The position numbers were made by a program, and so were the translations under genes. Shown piece after piece: positions 44,900 to 54,005 of a DNA stretch of 64,000 bases (its first letter is position 1; the number at the start of each line of letters is the position of its first letter). The DNA lies in contig NZ_JAECVR010000005.1 of assembly GCF_016055185.1 (NCBI RefSeq), positions 62,001-126,000 of the forward strand. Reading direction: 5' to 3'. Below the pieces are notes generated by a model. It was given only the letters and a program-made list of their open reading frames with translations. It ran no database searches and was not told the DNA's origin. The DNA comes from Paenactinomyces guangxiensis. GTDB taxonomy: Bacteria > Bacillota > Bacilli > Thermoactinomycetales > Thermoactinomycetaceae.

Positions 44900-46279
44900 T
44901 TACATTTTCACTCCTGTTCCTTCCGGAACATCCGGAGCGAAGTTTTTGGCCATCTCTTCTTTAAAACCAAAGAAGTAGGTGAACGCGAATCCCGCTGCAT
45001 AGGAGATGAGCACACCCAGCAGATACATCAGGATCTGCCCCGGTTTAATGAGAAGTGCCAACGGAATTCCCGATACCCCAATCGCGATGGAGGCGATTTT
45101 AAATACAGCCTGGAAAGCACCTCCTACAGCAGCACCGAGGCATGCGGTGAGAAACGGCCGGCCGAGAGGAAGAGTGACACCGAAAATTAATGGCTCACCG
45201 ATCCCGAGAATACCTACGGGAAGGCTTCCTTTAATTACATTGCGCAGGGTTCGGTTTTTCGTCTTGATATAAACAGCAATCGCCGCTCCTACTTGCCCTG
45301 CACCCGCCATAGCCAGGATCGGGAGGAGGGGATCCAGTTTCGTTTGTTGCAGCAATTCCAGGTGGATCGGGGTTAAACCCTGATGCAGACCGGTAACCAC
45401 CAGCGGGAGGAAGGTTCCTGCAAGTACGGCCCCCGCAAGAATGCCGCCTTGATCAAGCAGGAAGAGAAGTCCCTTGGTGATCCCGTCAGAGATAAATCCG
45501 CCGATGGGCTGTAAAGCAAAATAAGTGACCAAGCCGGTTACCAGGACGGCGATCGTAGGTGTGACGATAATATCAATCGATTTGTGAACAAATCGTCTCA
45601 CGTATCTTTCCACGATGGTGATAAACCAGGCGGCGAGCAGGACGCCAATTAAACCGCCGCGCCCGGGGATGAGGGCATCACCGAACAGCGTGATTTTTTC
45701 AAGATCCGGCAAGTAGATCAAACCGCCTGCGACTCCGCCGAGAGCAGGGGTTCCGCCAAATTCCTTCGCGGTATTGATACCCACAAAAATAGCAAGGTAA
45801 AAGAAGATCACTTTGCTGATCACTTGTAATAATGAGATGATGGCACTCTCTTTTACATCAAAAGAGTAGATGATGACATTGGTCAATCCGCTGATCATTC
45901 CGCCGGCGACAATTGCCGGAATCAGCGGTACAAAGATATTGGCAAGCTTGCGTAAGAAGAAGCGAAGAGGATTGTTTTTCCGGTCTGCGGCAAAAGCCTC
46001 AGGGTCTTCCACTTCTGCGGAAGTTTTTCCTGTTACTTTGGACAGGTGTTCGGAAACCCTGTTTACAGTTCCCGGCCCCAGGATGATCTGGTACTGTCCG
46101 GAAGCTTCGACGACCCCCATCACACCTGTGAGCGCTTTCAGTTTGTCCAACTCAACTTTGGAAGAATCTTTGACACCCACCCGGAGCCGTGTCATACAGT
46201 GCCCGAGGCTGCTGATGTTCTCAGCGCCACCTAAGAGCGGCAAGATGGATTCCGCCAGTTTTATTTCTTTCTGTCCCAT
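44900..46279 (-). CDS. murP: PTS permease EIIBC, probably MurNAc-specific
   Basis: A 459-residue sugar permease. The N-terminal EIIB domain has Cys28 in GHCMTRLRVGV; the EIIC domain from about 110 has ten or so membrane helices with GLHQGLTPIHLELL and GILGIGEPLIFGVTLPLGRPF. No EIIA domain is fused, as in MurP. Position upstream of murQ makes MurNAc the likely sugar. No MurR-type regulator gene is visible. The upstream region 46340-46380 contains TGATG-N12-CATCA, a possible operator. Confidence 0.88.
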   Translation of the reverse strand: MGQKEIKLAESILPLLGGAENISSLGHCMTRLRVGVKDSSKVELDKLKALTGVMGVVEASGQYQIILGPGTVNRVSEHLSKVTGKTSAEVEDPEAFAADRKNNPLRFFLRKLANIFVPLIPAIVAGGMISGLTNVIIYSFDVKESAIISLLQVISKVIFFYLAIFVGINTAKEFGGTPALGGVAGGLIYLPDLEKITLFGDALIPGRGGLIGVLLAAWFITIVERYVRRFVHKSIDIIVTPTIAVLVTGLVTYFALQPIGGFISDGITKGLLFLLDQGGILAGAVLAGTFLPLVVTGLHQGLTPIHLELLQQTKLDPLLPILAMAGAGQVGAAIAVYIKTKNRTLRNVIKGSLPVGILGIGEPLIFGVTLPLGRPFLTACLGAAVGGAFQAVFKIASIAIGVSGIPLALLIKPGQILMYLLGVLISYAAGFAFTYFFGFKEEMAKNFAPDVPEGTGVKM

Positions 46280-46432
46280 GTTCCCCCTCCTTCAGTATGC
46301 CGAAGGTTCACAAAAATGAGATAAAAAAGTCACAAAAGATTCAAAAGACAGTTATCTGATGATTAGATTATCACATCATTGGGGTTTAGTCAAAAACAAA
46401 AAACAGGTCGATGGCTCGAAATTTGATAGCTT

Positions 46433-46481
46433 TTGTCGAAGGCGCAACTTGTGAAGGATTCTTTCCTTTACAAGTTGAAGA
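46433..46481 (+). promoter_or_regulatory. Spo0A box and sigma-H-like promoter before the kinase gene
   Basis: TTGTCGAA (46433-46440) is a perfect 0A box core. AAGGATT (46454-46460) followed by GTTGAAG (46474-46480) resembles a sigma-H promoter. Together they suggest expression at sporulation onset. Confidence 0.5.
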
Positions 46482-46556
46482 AATCATGCAGGATGCTCGT
46501 TTACGCTTGTCGTTGGAGGTTGAAACATGCAACTTTGTGAGGGCTAAGGAGTGGGC

Positions 46557-48329
46557 GTGTTGGGCCATTACCATTATCATGAGACGAAATTGCTATATCA
46601 TATCATTAGCGATTATTTTTCCGTATATCCCTCCTTTCATTGGATTTGCGTAGGCATTGTGACGGCTTTGCTTCTCGGCCTCCTCTTTGTAGACCAGAGT
46701 CTTTTGAGGAGATTCCCGACTTATGGATATATGTCCGTACTCTTATTGTTGATTGCCCTGTTGGATATTCTGACCCAGATTATTCCGCTATTGACCGTTT
46801 ATCTCATTGTTTTGGGTTATGTGCAGTTTAGAACCCGGGATGAAAATCCCCATATTGTAACCGCTTCTTATGCTGTGACTTATCTCATCATCAATGTGCT
46901 GACCTGCTGGCATCAGCTTATGGTTCTCGAACTGGTCAGCCAGAGCCTGTTATTTGTCTGGATGGGCTGGTTAAGCGACCAAGTGCGCCGCTCTTATTTT
47001 GAAGTGAGAAAGTTTAAAGAGAAAAACTGCCACCTGGTTGATAAAATCCAGGAAGCGCAAAAGCGGCTGCATGAGTATAATGATGAAATTGAAGAATATT
47101 ATCGTCGGGATACCCTGACGGGCTTGTATAATTTTGGTGCTTTTCAGGAACAGGTAACCCGCAGCCTTGCCCGTTGCGGCATGAACCAGTCTTATCATGT
47201 GATTTGCCTTGATTTAACAGATTTTCTGCAAGTGAATATGCAGAAAGGAATCGACGCCGGAAATCAGATTCTGATACAAATCGCCCGCCAGTTGAAGAAA
47301 AACCTTCCTCCCTCTGCCAAAGTAGCACGGTATGACGGGGATCAGTTTGCTGTTGGTGTGATGGGGGATTATGCCGTTTTTCGGCGCTGCCTGGAAATCA
47401 TTGAAAAGGTGATGGCTGATCTGAAAGAGGAACGTAAGTTAGTCAGCTATTGTTTGGGTACCGCTTCCTATCCCCGGGAAGTAAGCTGCGGAGCCGAATT
47501 GATCCGTTTAGCCGAACAGAGGCTGATGATTGAGCAGCGCCGCTTGCGCCATCAGCAGGAGGAACGGAGAAGACACCTGGAAAAACTGTCTGCCGTCGGA
47601 CAGCTGGCGGCCGGACTTGCACATGAGATTCGCAATCCGCTCACATCGATTCGCGGATTTGTTCAGATCTCTGCCAGTGAGTCGGAAGCGGTCAAAAAGT
47701 GGGAATCGATCATCCTGCCGGAAATTGACCGGATTAACGACCTGCTGAAACAGTTTTTAAATCTGAGCGAAACAAGGCCGGCCCGCTTTACCAGATTTAA
47801 TTTAGATCAATTGATGAACGATGTTTTAAGCCTTTTGCAACCCAAATCTTTTTTGATGGGCCATGAATTGATCGCTCATCCCCCTCCCTCTCCGGTGGAT
47901 ATTGAAGCTGATGCGGAGCAGATTAAGCAAGTACTGATCAATTTGATCCAAAACGGCCTGGAATCCCTTGAGGAAAAAGGAAAGGTGGAAGTGCGGTGGA
48001 AGGAGTTCCGCGATCGGGTTAATATCCGGGTGCAGGATAATGGCAGCGGAATCAAACCGGAACACTTGACCAGAATTTTTGATCCTTTCTTTACTACAAA
48101 AGGTGAAGGAACCGGAATGGGTTTATCTGTCTGCCATCGCATTATTACAGAACACGGAGGCCAAATCTATGCGGTCAGCCAGCCGGGGCGGGGCACAACT
48201 TTTAATATTCATTTGCCGGTTTGCCAAAGTTTAAAAGAGCTGCCCGTATCCGAAAAGAAGGTGCCGCAGTTACATGCTGACTCTCCTGAAAAGCCGCCAA
48301 AATCTACGGTTTCTTTGCACCCGGATTAA
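46557..48329 (+). CDS. Membrane histidine kinase with degenerate GGDEF domain
   Basis: About 590 residues. Several hydrophobic segments (about 20-140), a coiled coil (about 145-185), a GGDEF-like domain (RRDTLTGLYN ... RYDGDQFAVGV), then HisKA with LAHEIRNPLTSIRG and HATPase with LINLIQNGLESL, DNGSGIKPEHLTRIFDPFFTTKGEGTGMGLS. The GGDEF signature reads DGDQF, so cyclase activity is unlikely. The kinase part resembles Bacillus sporulation kinases. GTG 46557 follows AAGGAG; GTG 46551 overlaps it. A Spo0A box lies upstream, and there is no adjacent response regulator, as for orphan phosphorelay kinases. Confidence 0.85.
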   Translation: MLGHYHYHETKLLYHIISDYFSVYPSFHWICVGIVTALLLGLLFVDQSLLRRFPTYGYMSVLLLLIALLDILTQIIPLLTVYLIVLGYVQFRTRDENPHIVTASYAVTYLIINVLTCWHQLMVLELVSQSLLFVWMGWLSDQVRRSYFEVRKFKEKNCHLVDKIQEAQKRLHEYNDEIEEYYRRDTLTGLYNFGAFQEQVTRSLARCGMNQSYHVICLDLTDFLQVNMQKGIDAGNQILIQIARQLKKNLPPSAKVARYDGDQFAVGVMGDYAVFRRCLEIIEKVMADLKEERKLVSYCLGTASYPREVSCGAELIRLAEQRLMIEQRRLRHQQEERRRHLEKLSAVGQLAAGLAHEIRNPLTSIRGFVQISASESEAVKKWESIILPEIDRINDLLKQFLNLSETRPARFTRFNLDQLMNDVLSLLQPKSFLMGHELIAHPPPSPVDIEADAEQIKQVLINLIQNGLESLEEKGKVEVRWKEFRDRVNIRVQDNGSGIKPEHLTRIFDPFFTTKGEGTGMGLSVCHRIITEHGGQIYAVSQPGRGTTFNIHLPVCQSLKELPVSEKKVPQLHADSPEKPPKSTVSLHPD

Positions 48330-48367
48330 GCCTTGGGATAAAATAAGGGGGAGGAGGCTGAAGAGGC

Positions 48368-48859
48368 ATGGCAAACAAAAAAAATACACAGTTTAACATT
48401 ATCAGCAATAACTCCACCACCCACGGCGGCTACTATACAGGAACCATCAGCTTGAGCAATTTGTCTTCGGTATTGATTGACGGCGATCATGCCAAAATTG
48501 ATTTAGGACTGATTCATGCGAAAAGTGCAGTTGAACGGGGGATCAAGTTTACTGCCAACAAAGAAGAAGTTCCGGGCGGAAAGCATTACTGGGTGGTTTG
48601 GGTAGCCGTGGACCGTGATGAAAATGGTCCCTACTATGCCGGGGTAACGGCTTGTCCCATGATTGTGGACAAAGAAAACAGAAGGGGTTGGAAAAACCTG
48701 GCTGAACATGTAAACCGAATGGATGATGCCCTAAAGCGGAGAATTAAACTGACTGTTTTAGGGGAGACAGAGAAAGAAGCATTAAAAACATTACTGATCA
48801 ACCATAATCCGCAAATGTGGGAAAATAGCAGGCAGGAACTAAAAGAACAACTCTCTTAA
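48368..48859 (+). CDS. ywhD: YwhD family protein
   Basis: A 163-residue protein beginning MANKKNTQFNIISNNSTTHGGY with DLGLIHAKSAVERGIKF and HYWVVWVAVDRDENGPYYAGV. This matches YwhD, a conserved Bacillales protein of unknown function that neighbours pbpG and speE in B. subtilis. GGAGGAGG precedes the ATG. The same neighbours occur here. Confidence 0.9.
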   Translation: MANKKNTQFNIISNNSTTHGGYYTGTISLSNLSSVLIDGDHAKIDLGLIHAKSAVERGIKFTANKEEVPGGKHYWVVWVAVDRDENGPYYAGVTACPMIVDKENRRGWKNLAEHVNRMDDALKRRIKLTVLGETEKEALKTLLINHNPQMWENSRQELKEQLS

Positions 48860-48950
48860 AAATGAATTGTATGTGAACAAATTCTTTCTAATCTTGTCGC
48901 TCAGTATGAGCAGGAGTACACTTAGTATATGGTTTCGGAACCTTTTGCTA

Positions 48951-48997
48951 GGACACAAAAATGGCGAACCCCCAAGGTTCGCCATTTTTGTGTCCTA
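48951..48997. repeat. Perfect 21-bp inverted repeat
   Basis: AGGACACAAAAATGGCGAACC pattern: bases 48951-48971 pair exactly with 48977-48997 across the five-base loop CCCAA. The stem includes A5/T5 runs but no T run follows the hairpin. It may be a strong bidirectional terminator after ywhD or a small palindromic element. Confidence 0.8.
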
Positions 48998-49123
48998 CGA
49001 TCCTTCTGTCTGTCATTCCCTGATATTTCATCTTGCTTTAGCCCAAGCTAAGGGCTAGAGGAGGTGAACACCTGCTGCCCAAAGCTTAAGTAAGGGGTGA
49101 AAGAAAAGCAGCAGGAACAGAGA

Positions 49124-49354
49124 ATGTCTTATCGGCATCGATTAGATCATTATGCCCGTCACGGAGGCGTCCATTTTACCCTGAACGTACCTGAAGAGGA
49201 AATGAACCGCTATGTGAGGGAACTCCCGGAACAGAAGCGGGAAAGTATGTTTCAGGTGATGAAAGAACTGGAAAATGCCGGTTTGATCACTGTATTCAAC
49301 GATGGTGAATTTGCCGACGGTGAGGGGAAAATTGGCGGAAGCAGTGAATGTTAA
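49124..49354 (+). CDS. Small hypothetical protein
   Basis: A 76-residue hydrophilic protein (MSYRHRLDHYARHGGVHFTL; then VPEEEMNRYVRELPEQKRES; end EGKIGGSSEC). I do not recognise it. ATG 49124 is preceded by AGGA; a GTG at 49097 would add nine residues. It ends just before a strong terminator, which supports a real transcript. It runs toward pbpG. Confidence 0.5.
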   Translation: MSYRHRLDHYARHGGVHFTLNVPEEEMNRYVRELPEQKRESMFQVMKELENAGLITVFNDGEFADGEGKIGGSSEC

Positions 49355-49360
49355 AATGGG

Positions 49361-49403
49361 AAAGCTCAGCACTCCGCAGCGTGAAGGAATGCTGAGCTTT
49401 TTT
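49361..49403. terminator. Bidirectional terminator
   Basis: AAAGCTCAGCA pairs with TGCTGAGCTTT, followed by TTT, between the small gene and the pbpG stop. Confidence 0.85.
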
Positions 49404-49419
49404 ATTTGCGGAATTGTGA

Positions 49420-51468
49420 TTAAAAGCTGTTCCACCAGTCGATGAAACGCTCCCATAACGAGGGATCATTTCCGCTTCTTTTAACAGGTCCGGGATGCTC
49501 AGGGCAGGTTTGCCTCGGTTCTGTTCCTCTTACAAAAAATTCCAAACGGGTATGTTTGCAAAACGGAGTTGCCAGATAGCCTGTTTCTATATCAATGTAG
49601 ACCCCTTTAACCCCTTGCGGGACGGGGAAAATCCGTGCCGGCTGGAGCGCGGTGGCTTTTTTCATATAAGAGCCCCAGATATATTGGGATAAACGCGCTT
49701 CATGGTGGGGAAGTTTCCGGCTGTGATCATATCCCACCCAGACGGTGGTAACTAAGTCGGGGGTAAACCCGGATAACCACCCGTCCCAATCGGTGGTCCC
49801 CGTTTTGCCTGCGGCGGCTCGCAAAAACATTTGCCGCACCCGATGACCGGTTCCCCCTGAATCAAACACGCTCGTCAGGAGTCGGGTTAACACATATGAG
49901 TGGGCCGGAGAGGTAACGCGGATCGGATTTGTCTCGTTTTCAACCAGGACCTTCCCGTACGAGTCCACGATTTTCCGGATTCCCGTCAGCGGATGCCGGA
50001 TACCCCCGTCAGCAATAGTGGCATAAGCCTGGGCCAACTCATATGGAGTGATCGGATAGCTTCCCAGTGCCAGAGACGGGGTGGGCCTAAGAGGGCTTTT
50101 AATTCCCAGTTTCCGCGCCATGTCAATTTCTTTGTTGATTCCGATATGAAACAGGGTACTGACAGCATAGATGTTATCCGAACGGGCAATCGCTTCACGC
50201 AAAGTGATGGGGCGATTGGCATACTGCCCGCGATAATTGGACGGACGATAAATCCCCCCTTCGTAAGCAAAGGCGGTGGGACGGCTGATGATCTGTGTCA
50301 GCGGAGTAAATCCGTTTTCCAGAGCACTCAAGTAAAGGACCGGCTTAAAGGAAGAGCCCGGTTGGCGTCGGGCAAACACCCGGTTGTATTGAGATTTGCT
50401 GTAATCTTTCCCGCCCACCATCGCTTTGATGTGTCCGGTATGGGGGTCGGCGGAGATGAGCGCTCCCTGTAAATCCTTTTTGTCTCCCAAAAATTGTTTT
50501 ACTGACTCCTCTGCATATTTCTGCATCCTTGGGTCCAAAGTTGTATATATCTTTAAGCCGCCACGGCGGACGACTGATTCCTCAAGGCCGTATTGCAGAA
50601 CAGCTGTCTGAATCACATAATCACGGAAATAACTGGCACGAATTTGCTGTGGCTTGGAAGGCTCTGCGATTGCCAGAGTGGTTTGCTTGGCCTGTTGGGC
50701 CTCTTGTGCCGTAATCATCTGATTGCGAACCATCAGGTCCAGAATATAACGCTGCCTCTGCCTGGCGCGGGGTAAGTGGAAATAAGGAGAGTAGTACTGC
50801 GGCCCTCTCGGAATTCCGGCCAAAAAGGCAGATTCAGCTAAATTGAGCTGTTCCACATTTTTATTGAAGTAAACTCTGGCTGCCCTGCCTACGCCGTAAG
50901 CTCCATGGCCATAGTAGATTTCGTTCAAATACATTTCCAGAATCTCATCTTTTGTATAATGAAGTTCCAGCTGAACCGTCAATATGGCTTCTTTTATTTT
51001 GCGCGACCAGGTACGGTCATGCGTTAAGTACAGGTTTCGCGCCAATTGCTGGGTGATGGTGCTCGCCCCCTGTACCACATGTCCGGCTTTCAGATTGGCG
51101 ATAACAGCCCGGATGATCCCGGTCAGTGAAAATCCCCAGTGATGGTAAAAGTTTTTATCCTCGGCTGCTAAAGTAGCTTGAATCAAAGATTGGGGGACTT
51201 GTTCCAACTTAACGGGTTCCCTGTACTCTCCTTCATCAATCTGGCCGATGTAACGCCCTTTTGCATCATACAATTTGCTGGAAGAAGAAATCTCCGGAGG
51301 AGGGAGAGGTTTGGATTTGAGATAAAGAATCGCAACCCCTAATGCGGCACTGCAAATCAGTGTGATGATAAACATCCAGCAAAAAATCCGATATGTCCAT
51401 TTGATCAGGCGCCATACGGGAAATTGGTTCAGTGGCGGGTGGTCTGGCGTTGTTTTTTGTTCACCCAT
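49420..51468 (-). CDS. pbpG: Class A penicillin-binding protein, PbpG (PBP2d) type
   Basis: A 682-residue bifunctional peptidoglycan synthase. One membrane helix (about 30-52), a glycosyltransferase domain with AAEDKNFYHHWGFS and GASTITQQLARNLYL, and a transpeptidase domain with PGSSFKPVLYL (active serine), RSDNIYA and AGKTGTTDWDGW. Its place between ywhD and speE matches B. subtilis pbpG, a sporulation PBP acting in cortex/germ-wall synthesis. Length agrees with PBP2d (691). Confidence 0.92.
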   Translation of the reverse strand: MGEQKTTPDHPPLNQFPVWRLIKWTYRIFCWMFIITLICSAALGVAILYLKSKPLPPPEISSSSKLYDAKGRYIGQIDEGEYREPVKLEQVPQSLIQATLAAEDKNFYHHWGFSLTGIIRAVIANLKAGHVVQGASTITQQLARNLYLTHDRTWSRKIKEAILTVQLELHYTKDEILEMYLNEIYYGHGAYGVGRAARVYFNKNVEQLNLAESAFLAGIPRGPQYYSPYFHLPRARQRQRYILDLMVRNQMITAQEAQQAKQTTLAIAEPSKPQQIRASYFRDYVIQTAVLQYGLEESVVRRGGLKIYTTLDPRMQKYAEESVKQFLGDKKDLQGALISADPHTGHIKAMVGGKDYSKSQYNRVFARRQPGSSFKPVLYLSALENGFTPLTQIISRPTAFAYEGGIYRPSNYRGQYANRPITLREAIARSDNIYAVSTLFHIGINKEIDMARKLGIKSPLRPTPSLALGSYPITPYELAQAYATIADGGIRHPLTGIRKIVDSYGKVLVENETNPIRVTSPAHSYVLTRLLTSVFDSGGTGHRVRQMFLRAAAGKTGTTDWDGWLSGFTPDLVTTVWVGYDHSRKLPHHEARLSQYIWGSYMKKATALQPARIFPVPQGVKGVYIDIETGYLATPFCKHTRLEFFVRGTEPRQTCPEHPGPVKRSGNDPSLWERFIDWWNSF

Positions 51469-51734
51469 TGCTGGTAACTCCTTCTGCTCCGGTTTTATCC
51501 ACTTTTTAGCAAATCAGGCAAGAATATTATGCGAAAGGGGCAGGAAAAATATACCTTCAAAGGATAATTTTTTATGTGGAATGTTCGGTTCAGTCACCTG
51601 AATCAGGATGGAAGCCCGCATATTTGTTTTTGAAAATGGATCATTGTATCAGGCAGGAAGTTGCATTATTCTTAGTAAGGGTGTTAAAGATTCCGAAGCG
51701 GATGAAATAGATCAGGAAGGGGCTCATCACAGAG

Positions 51735-52580
51735 ATGGAAATGGAATTATGGTATACGGAAAAACAAACGAAAAACCATGGAATCACGACCAAAATAAAA
51801 AGAAGCGTCTATCATGACCAGTCAGAGTTTCAAACTTTGGACATAATAGAAACGGCTGAATTTGGCAATATGCTCGTGCTGGACGGAATGGTAATGACGA
51901 CGGATCGGGATGAATTTGTTTACCATGAAATGATTACACATGTAGCCATGAATACCCACCCCAATCCTAAAGATGTGCTGGTGGTAGGCGGCGGTGACGG
52001 GGGGGCCATCCGTGAAATCCTCCGCTATCCCAGTGTGGCAAATGCTGTTCTGGCTGAAATTGACGGCAAAGTGATTGAAGCGTCACAAAAATATTTTCCA
52101 AAGATTGCAAGCGGTTTATCCGATCCCCGTGTCAATATTCAAGTCACTGACGGAATTCGCCATATCCAGGAAAACAAAGGTACATATGACGTTATTCTGG
52201 TTGACTCTACTGAACCGGTCGGGCCGGCGGTCGGCCTTTTTCAAAAGCCGTTCTATGAAGGGATTTACGAAGCTCTGAAAGAGGATGGAATCATGGTGGC
52301 ACAGACAGAATCTCCATGGTTTAATCAGGATCTGATTCGCCAGGTGTTTAAAGATATCTCCAATACATTCCCGATCACCCGCCTGTACACAGCGAGCATC
52401 CCCACTTATCCGAGCGGACTGTGGAGCTTTACGGTCGGTTCTAAAAAATATGATCCGTTGCAAGTAGACGAATCCGGGCTTCAGTCATTCGATACCCGTT
52501 ACTATCGTCCGGAGATGCACAAAGCCCTGTTCCAACTCCCGGCCTTTGTGCAAGAGTTGTTAACTGATAAGGGGGAATAA
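51735..52580 (+). CDS. speE: Spermidine synthase
   Basis: A 281-residue aminopropyltransferase that makes spermidine from putrescine and decarboxylated SAM. It has [53 protein letters not shown] and [13 protein letters not shown] 51735 or 51741 are both possible. It lies divergent from pbpG and just before speB. The 266 bases between pbpG and speE show no further gene. Confidence 0.96.
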   Translation: MEMELWYTEKQTKNHGITTKIKRSVYHDQSEFQTLDIIETAEFGNMLVLDGMVMTTDRDEFVYHEMITHVAMNTHPNPKDVLVVGGGDGGAIREILRYPSVANAVLAEIDGKVIEASQKYFPKIASGLSDPRVNIQVTDGIRHIQENKGTYDVILVDSTEPVGPAVGLFQKPFYEGIYEALKEDGIMVAQTESPWFNQDLIRQVFKDISNTFPITRLYTASIPTYPSGLWSFTVGSKKYDPLQVDESGLQSFDTRYYRPEMHKALFQLPAFVQELLTDKGE

Positions 52581-52584
52581 AGAA

Positions 52585-53457
52585 TTGCGCTTTGATGAAG
52601 CTTACTCGGGCAATGTGTTTATCGGAGCCGGTTCTGACCTGGAGAAGGCACAGGCGGTTCTTTATGGAATGCCAATGGATTGGACGGTAAGTTTTCGTCC
52701 GGGCTCCCGCTTCGGCCCGGCCCGCATCCGTGAATCTTCCCTTGTCCATGAAGAGTACAGCCATTATCTGCGGCGGGAACTGACTGAAATTGCTTATTAT
52801 GATGCCGGGGATATTCCCCTCGCTTTTGGAAATCCGGAAAAGAGCTTGTCACAGATTGCAGAGTTTGTCAGCCGTCTGTTGGATTTGAAAAAAGTTCCGA
52901 TTGGCATGGGCGGGGAACATCTTGTCACATGGCCGGTTGTGCAGGAAGTGTACAAGCATTTTCCCGGTTTGGCTGTGATCCATATTGATGCCCACGCTGA
53001 TTTGCGTACCGATTATGAAGGGGAACCTTTTTCCCACGCTACCCCGCTCCGCAAAATTTCCGAGCTGATCGGCGGTGAAAATGTGTATCAGTTCGGCATT
53101 CGTTCAATGACCAAAGAGGAAGTTTCTTACGCTGAAGAGGCGGGAATCCATTTTTATCCTTTTGATGTACTGGAACCTTTGCGAGAGTGCCTTCCGGAAC
53201 TGGCCGGCCGCCCGGTATATGTAACCATTGACATTGACGCACTCGACCCGGCACACGCTCCGGGGACCGGGACGCCAGAGCCGGGCGGGATCACCTCGAA
53301 AGAAATGCTCGCAGCCATCCATGCGATTGCCGCTTCAGAAGTGAGAGTTGTCGGGGCTGATGTCGTAGAAGTGGCGCCCGCTTATGATCCGAGTGAACAA
53401 ACCCCAGTGGTTGCGGCCAAGCTGATTCGCGAAATGTTGCTCGGTTTTATTAAATAG
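52585..53457 (+). CDS. speB: Agmatinase
   Basis: A 290-residue ureohydrolase that converts agmatine to putrescine and urea. Manganese-binding motifs: GGEHLVTWPV, IHIDAHADLRTDY and VTIDIDALDPAHAPGTGTPEPGG. TTG start at 52585, four bases after speE, behind GGGGGAA. It feeds SpeE directly. A terminator follows. Confidence 0.95.
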   Translation: MRFDEAYSGNVFIGAGSDLEKAQAVLYGMPMDWTVSFRPGSRFGPARIRESSLVHEEYSHYLRRELTEIAYYDAGDIPLAFGNPEKSLSQIAEFVSRLLDLKKVPIGMGGEHLVTWPVVQEVYKHFPGLAVIHIDAHADLRTDYEGEPFSHATPLRKISELIGGENVYQFGIRSMTKEEVSYAEEAGIHFYPFDVLEPLRECLPELAGRPVYVTIDIDALDPAHAPGTGTPEPGGITSKEMLAAIHAIAASEVRVVGADVVEVAPAYDPSEQTPVVAAKLIREMLLGFIK

Positions 53458-53462
53458 AGGTC

Positions 53463-53493
53463 TTCCCTCCAGCCTTTCGGAGGGAATTTTTTT
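53463..53493 (+). terminator. Terminator after speB
   Basis: TTCCCTCC pairs with GGAGGGAA, then TTTTTTT. Confidence 0.9.
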
Positions 53494-53567
53494 GTGTCTG
53501 ACATTTCGTTGGCAAAGATAACAAGCAATGTTAATATACAAATATTAGCCTGAAAGGGGCGGACAGA

Positions 53568-54005
53568 GTGATTCCGGTACAACTGTATATTGAATCGACC
53601 ATCCAGTCAGAAACGGATCAAGCACCGGAAGTGATCCGGCAAAATCTGTCCGGACGTCTTCGGATCAACGAAAACGAATGGGTACTCAGATATACGGAGC
53701 ACTCCGGGACGGAGGATGAGGTTCGCACATCGGTCAAATCTTTGCCGGAGCAAATTACGGTCATCCGCCAGGGAAGCGTTTCCTACCGGCAAACGTACCG
53801 GCCGGGCACAAATACGCAAAGTATTGTATATATGCCCGGGGGCAAAACTGAAATGGATGTGACCACATTAGAATACCACCGCGAACGGACAGACCGGGAA
53901 GGAACGATTCAATTTTCTTTTCTTTTAAATATGGGTGCACAAAAGTTAGGACATTACCGGCTGAAGATTCAATGGATGGAGGCAAATTGTGATGAATCCG
54001 CTTGA
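53568..54005 (+). CDS. ywiB: YwiB family DUF1934 protein
   Basis: A 145-residue protein with the DUF1934 pattern: RINENEWVLRYTE, TVIRQGSVSYRQTY, TEMDVTTLEY and LLNMGAQKLGHYRLKI. These form a small calycin-like beta barrel of unknown ligand. GTG start behind GGGGCGG. It overlaps argS by fourteen bases, as in B. subtilis where ywiB precedes argS. Confidence 0.9.
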   Translation: MIPVQLYIESTIQSETDQAPEVIRQNLSGRLRINENEWVLRYTEHSGTEDEVRTSVKSLPEQITVIRQGSVSYRQTYRPGTNTQSIVYMPGGKTEMDVTTLEYHRERTDREGTIQFSFLLNMGAQKLGHYRLKIQWMEANCDESA

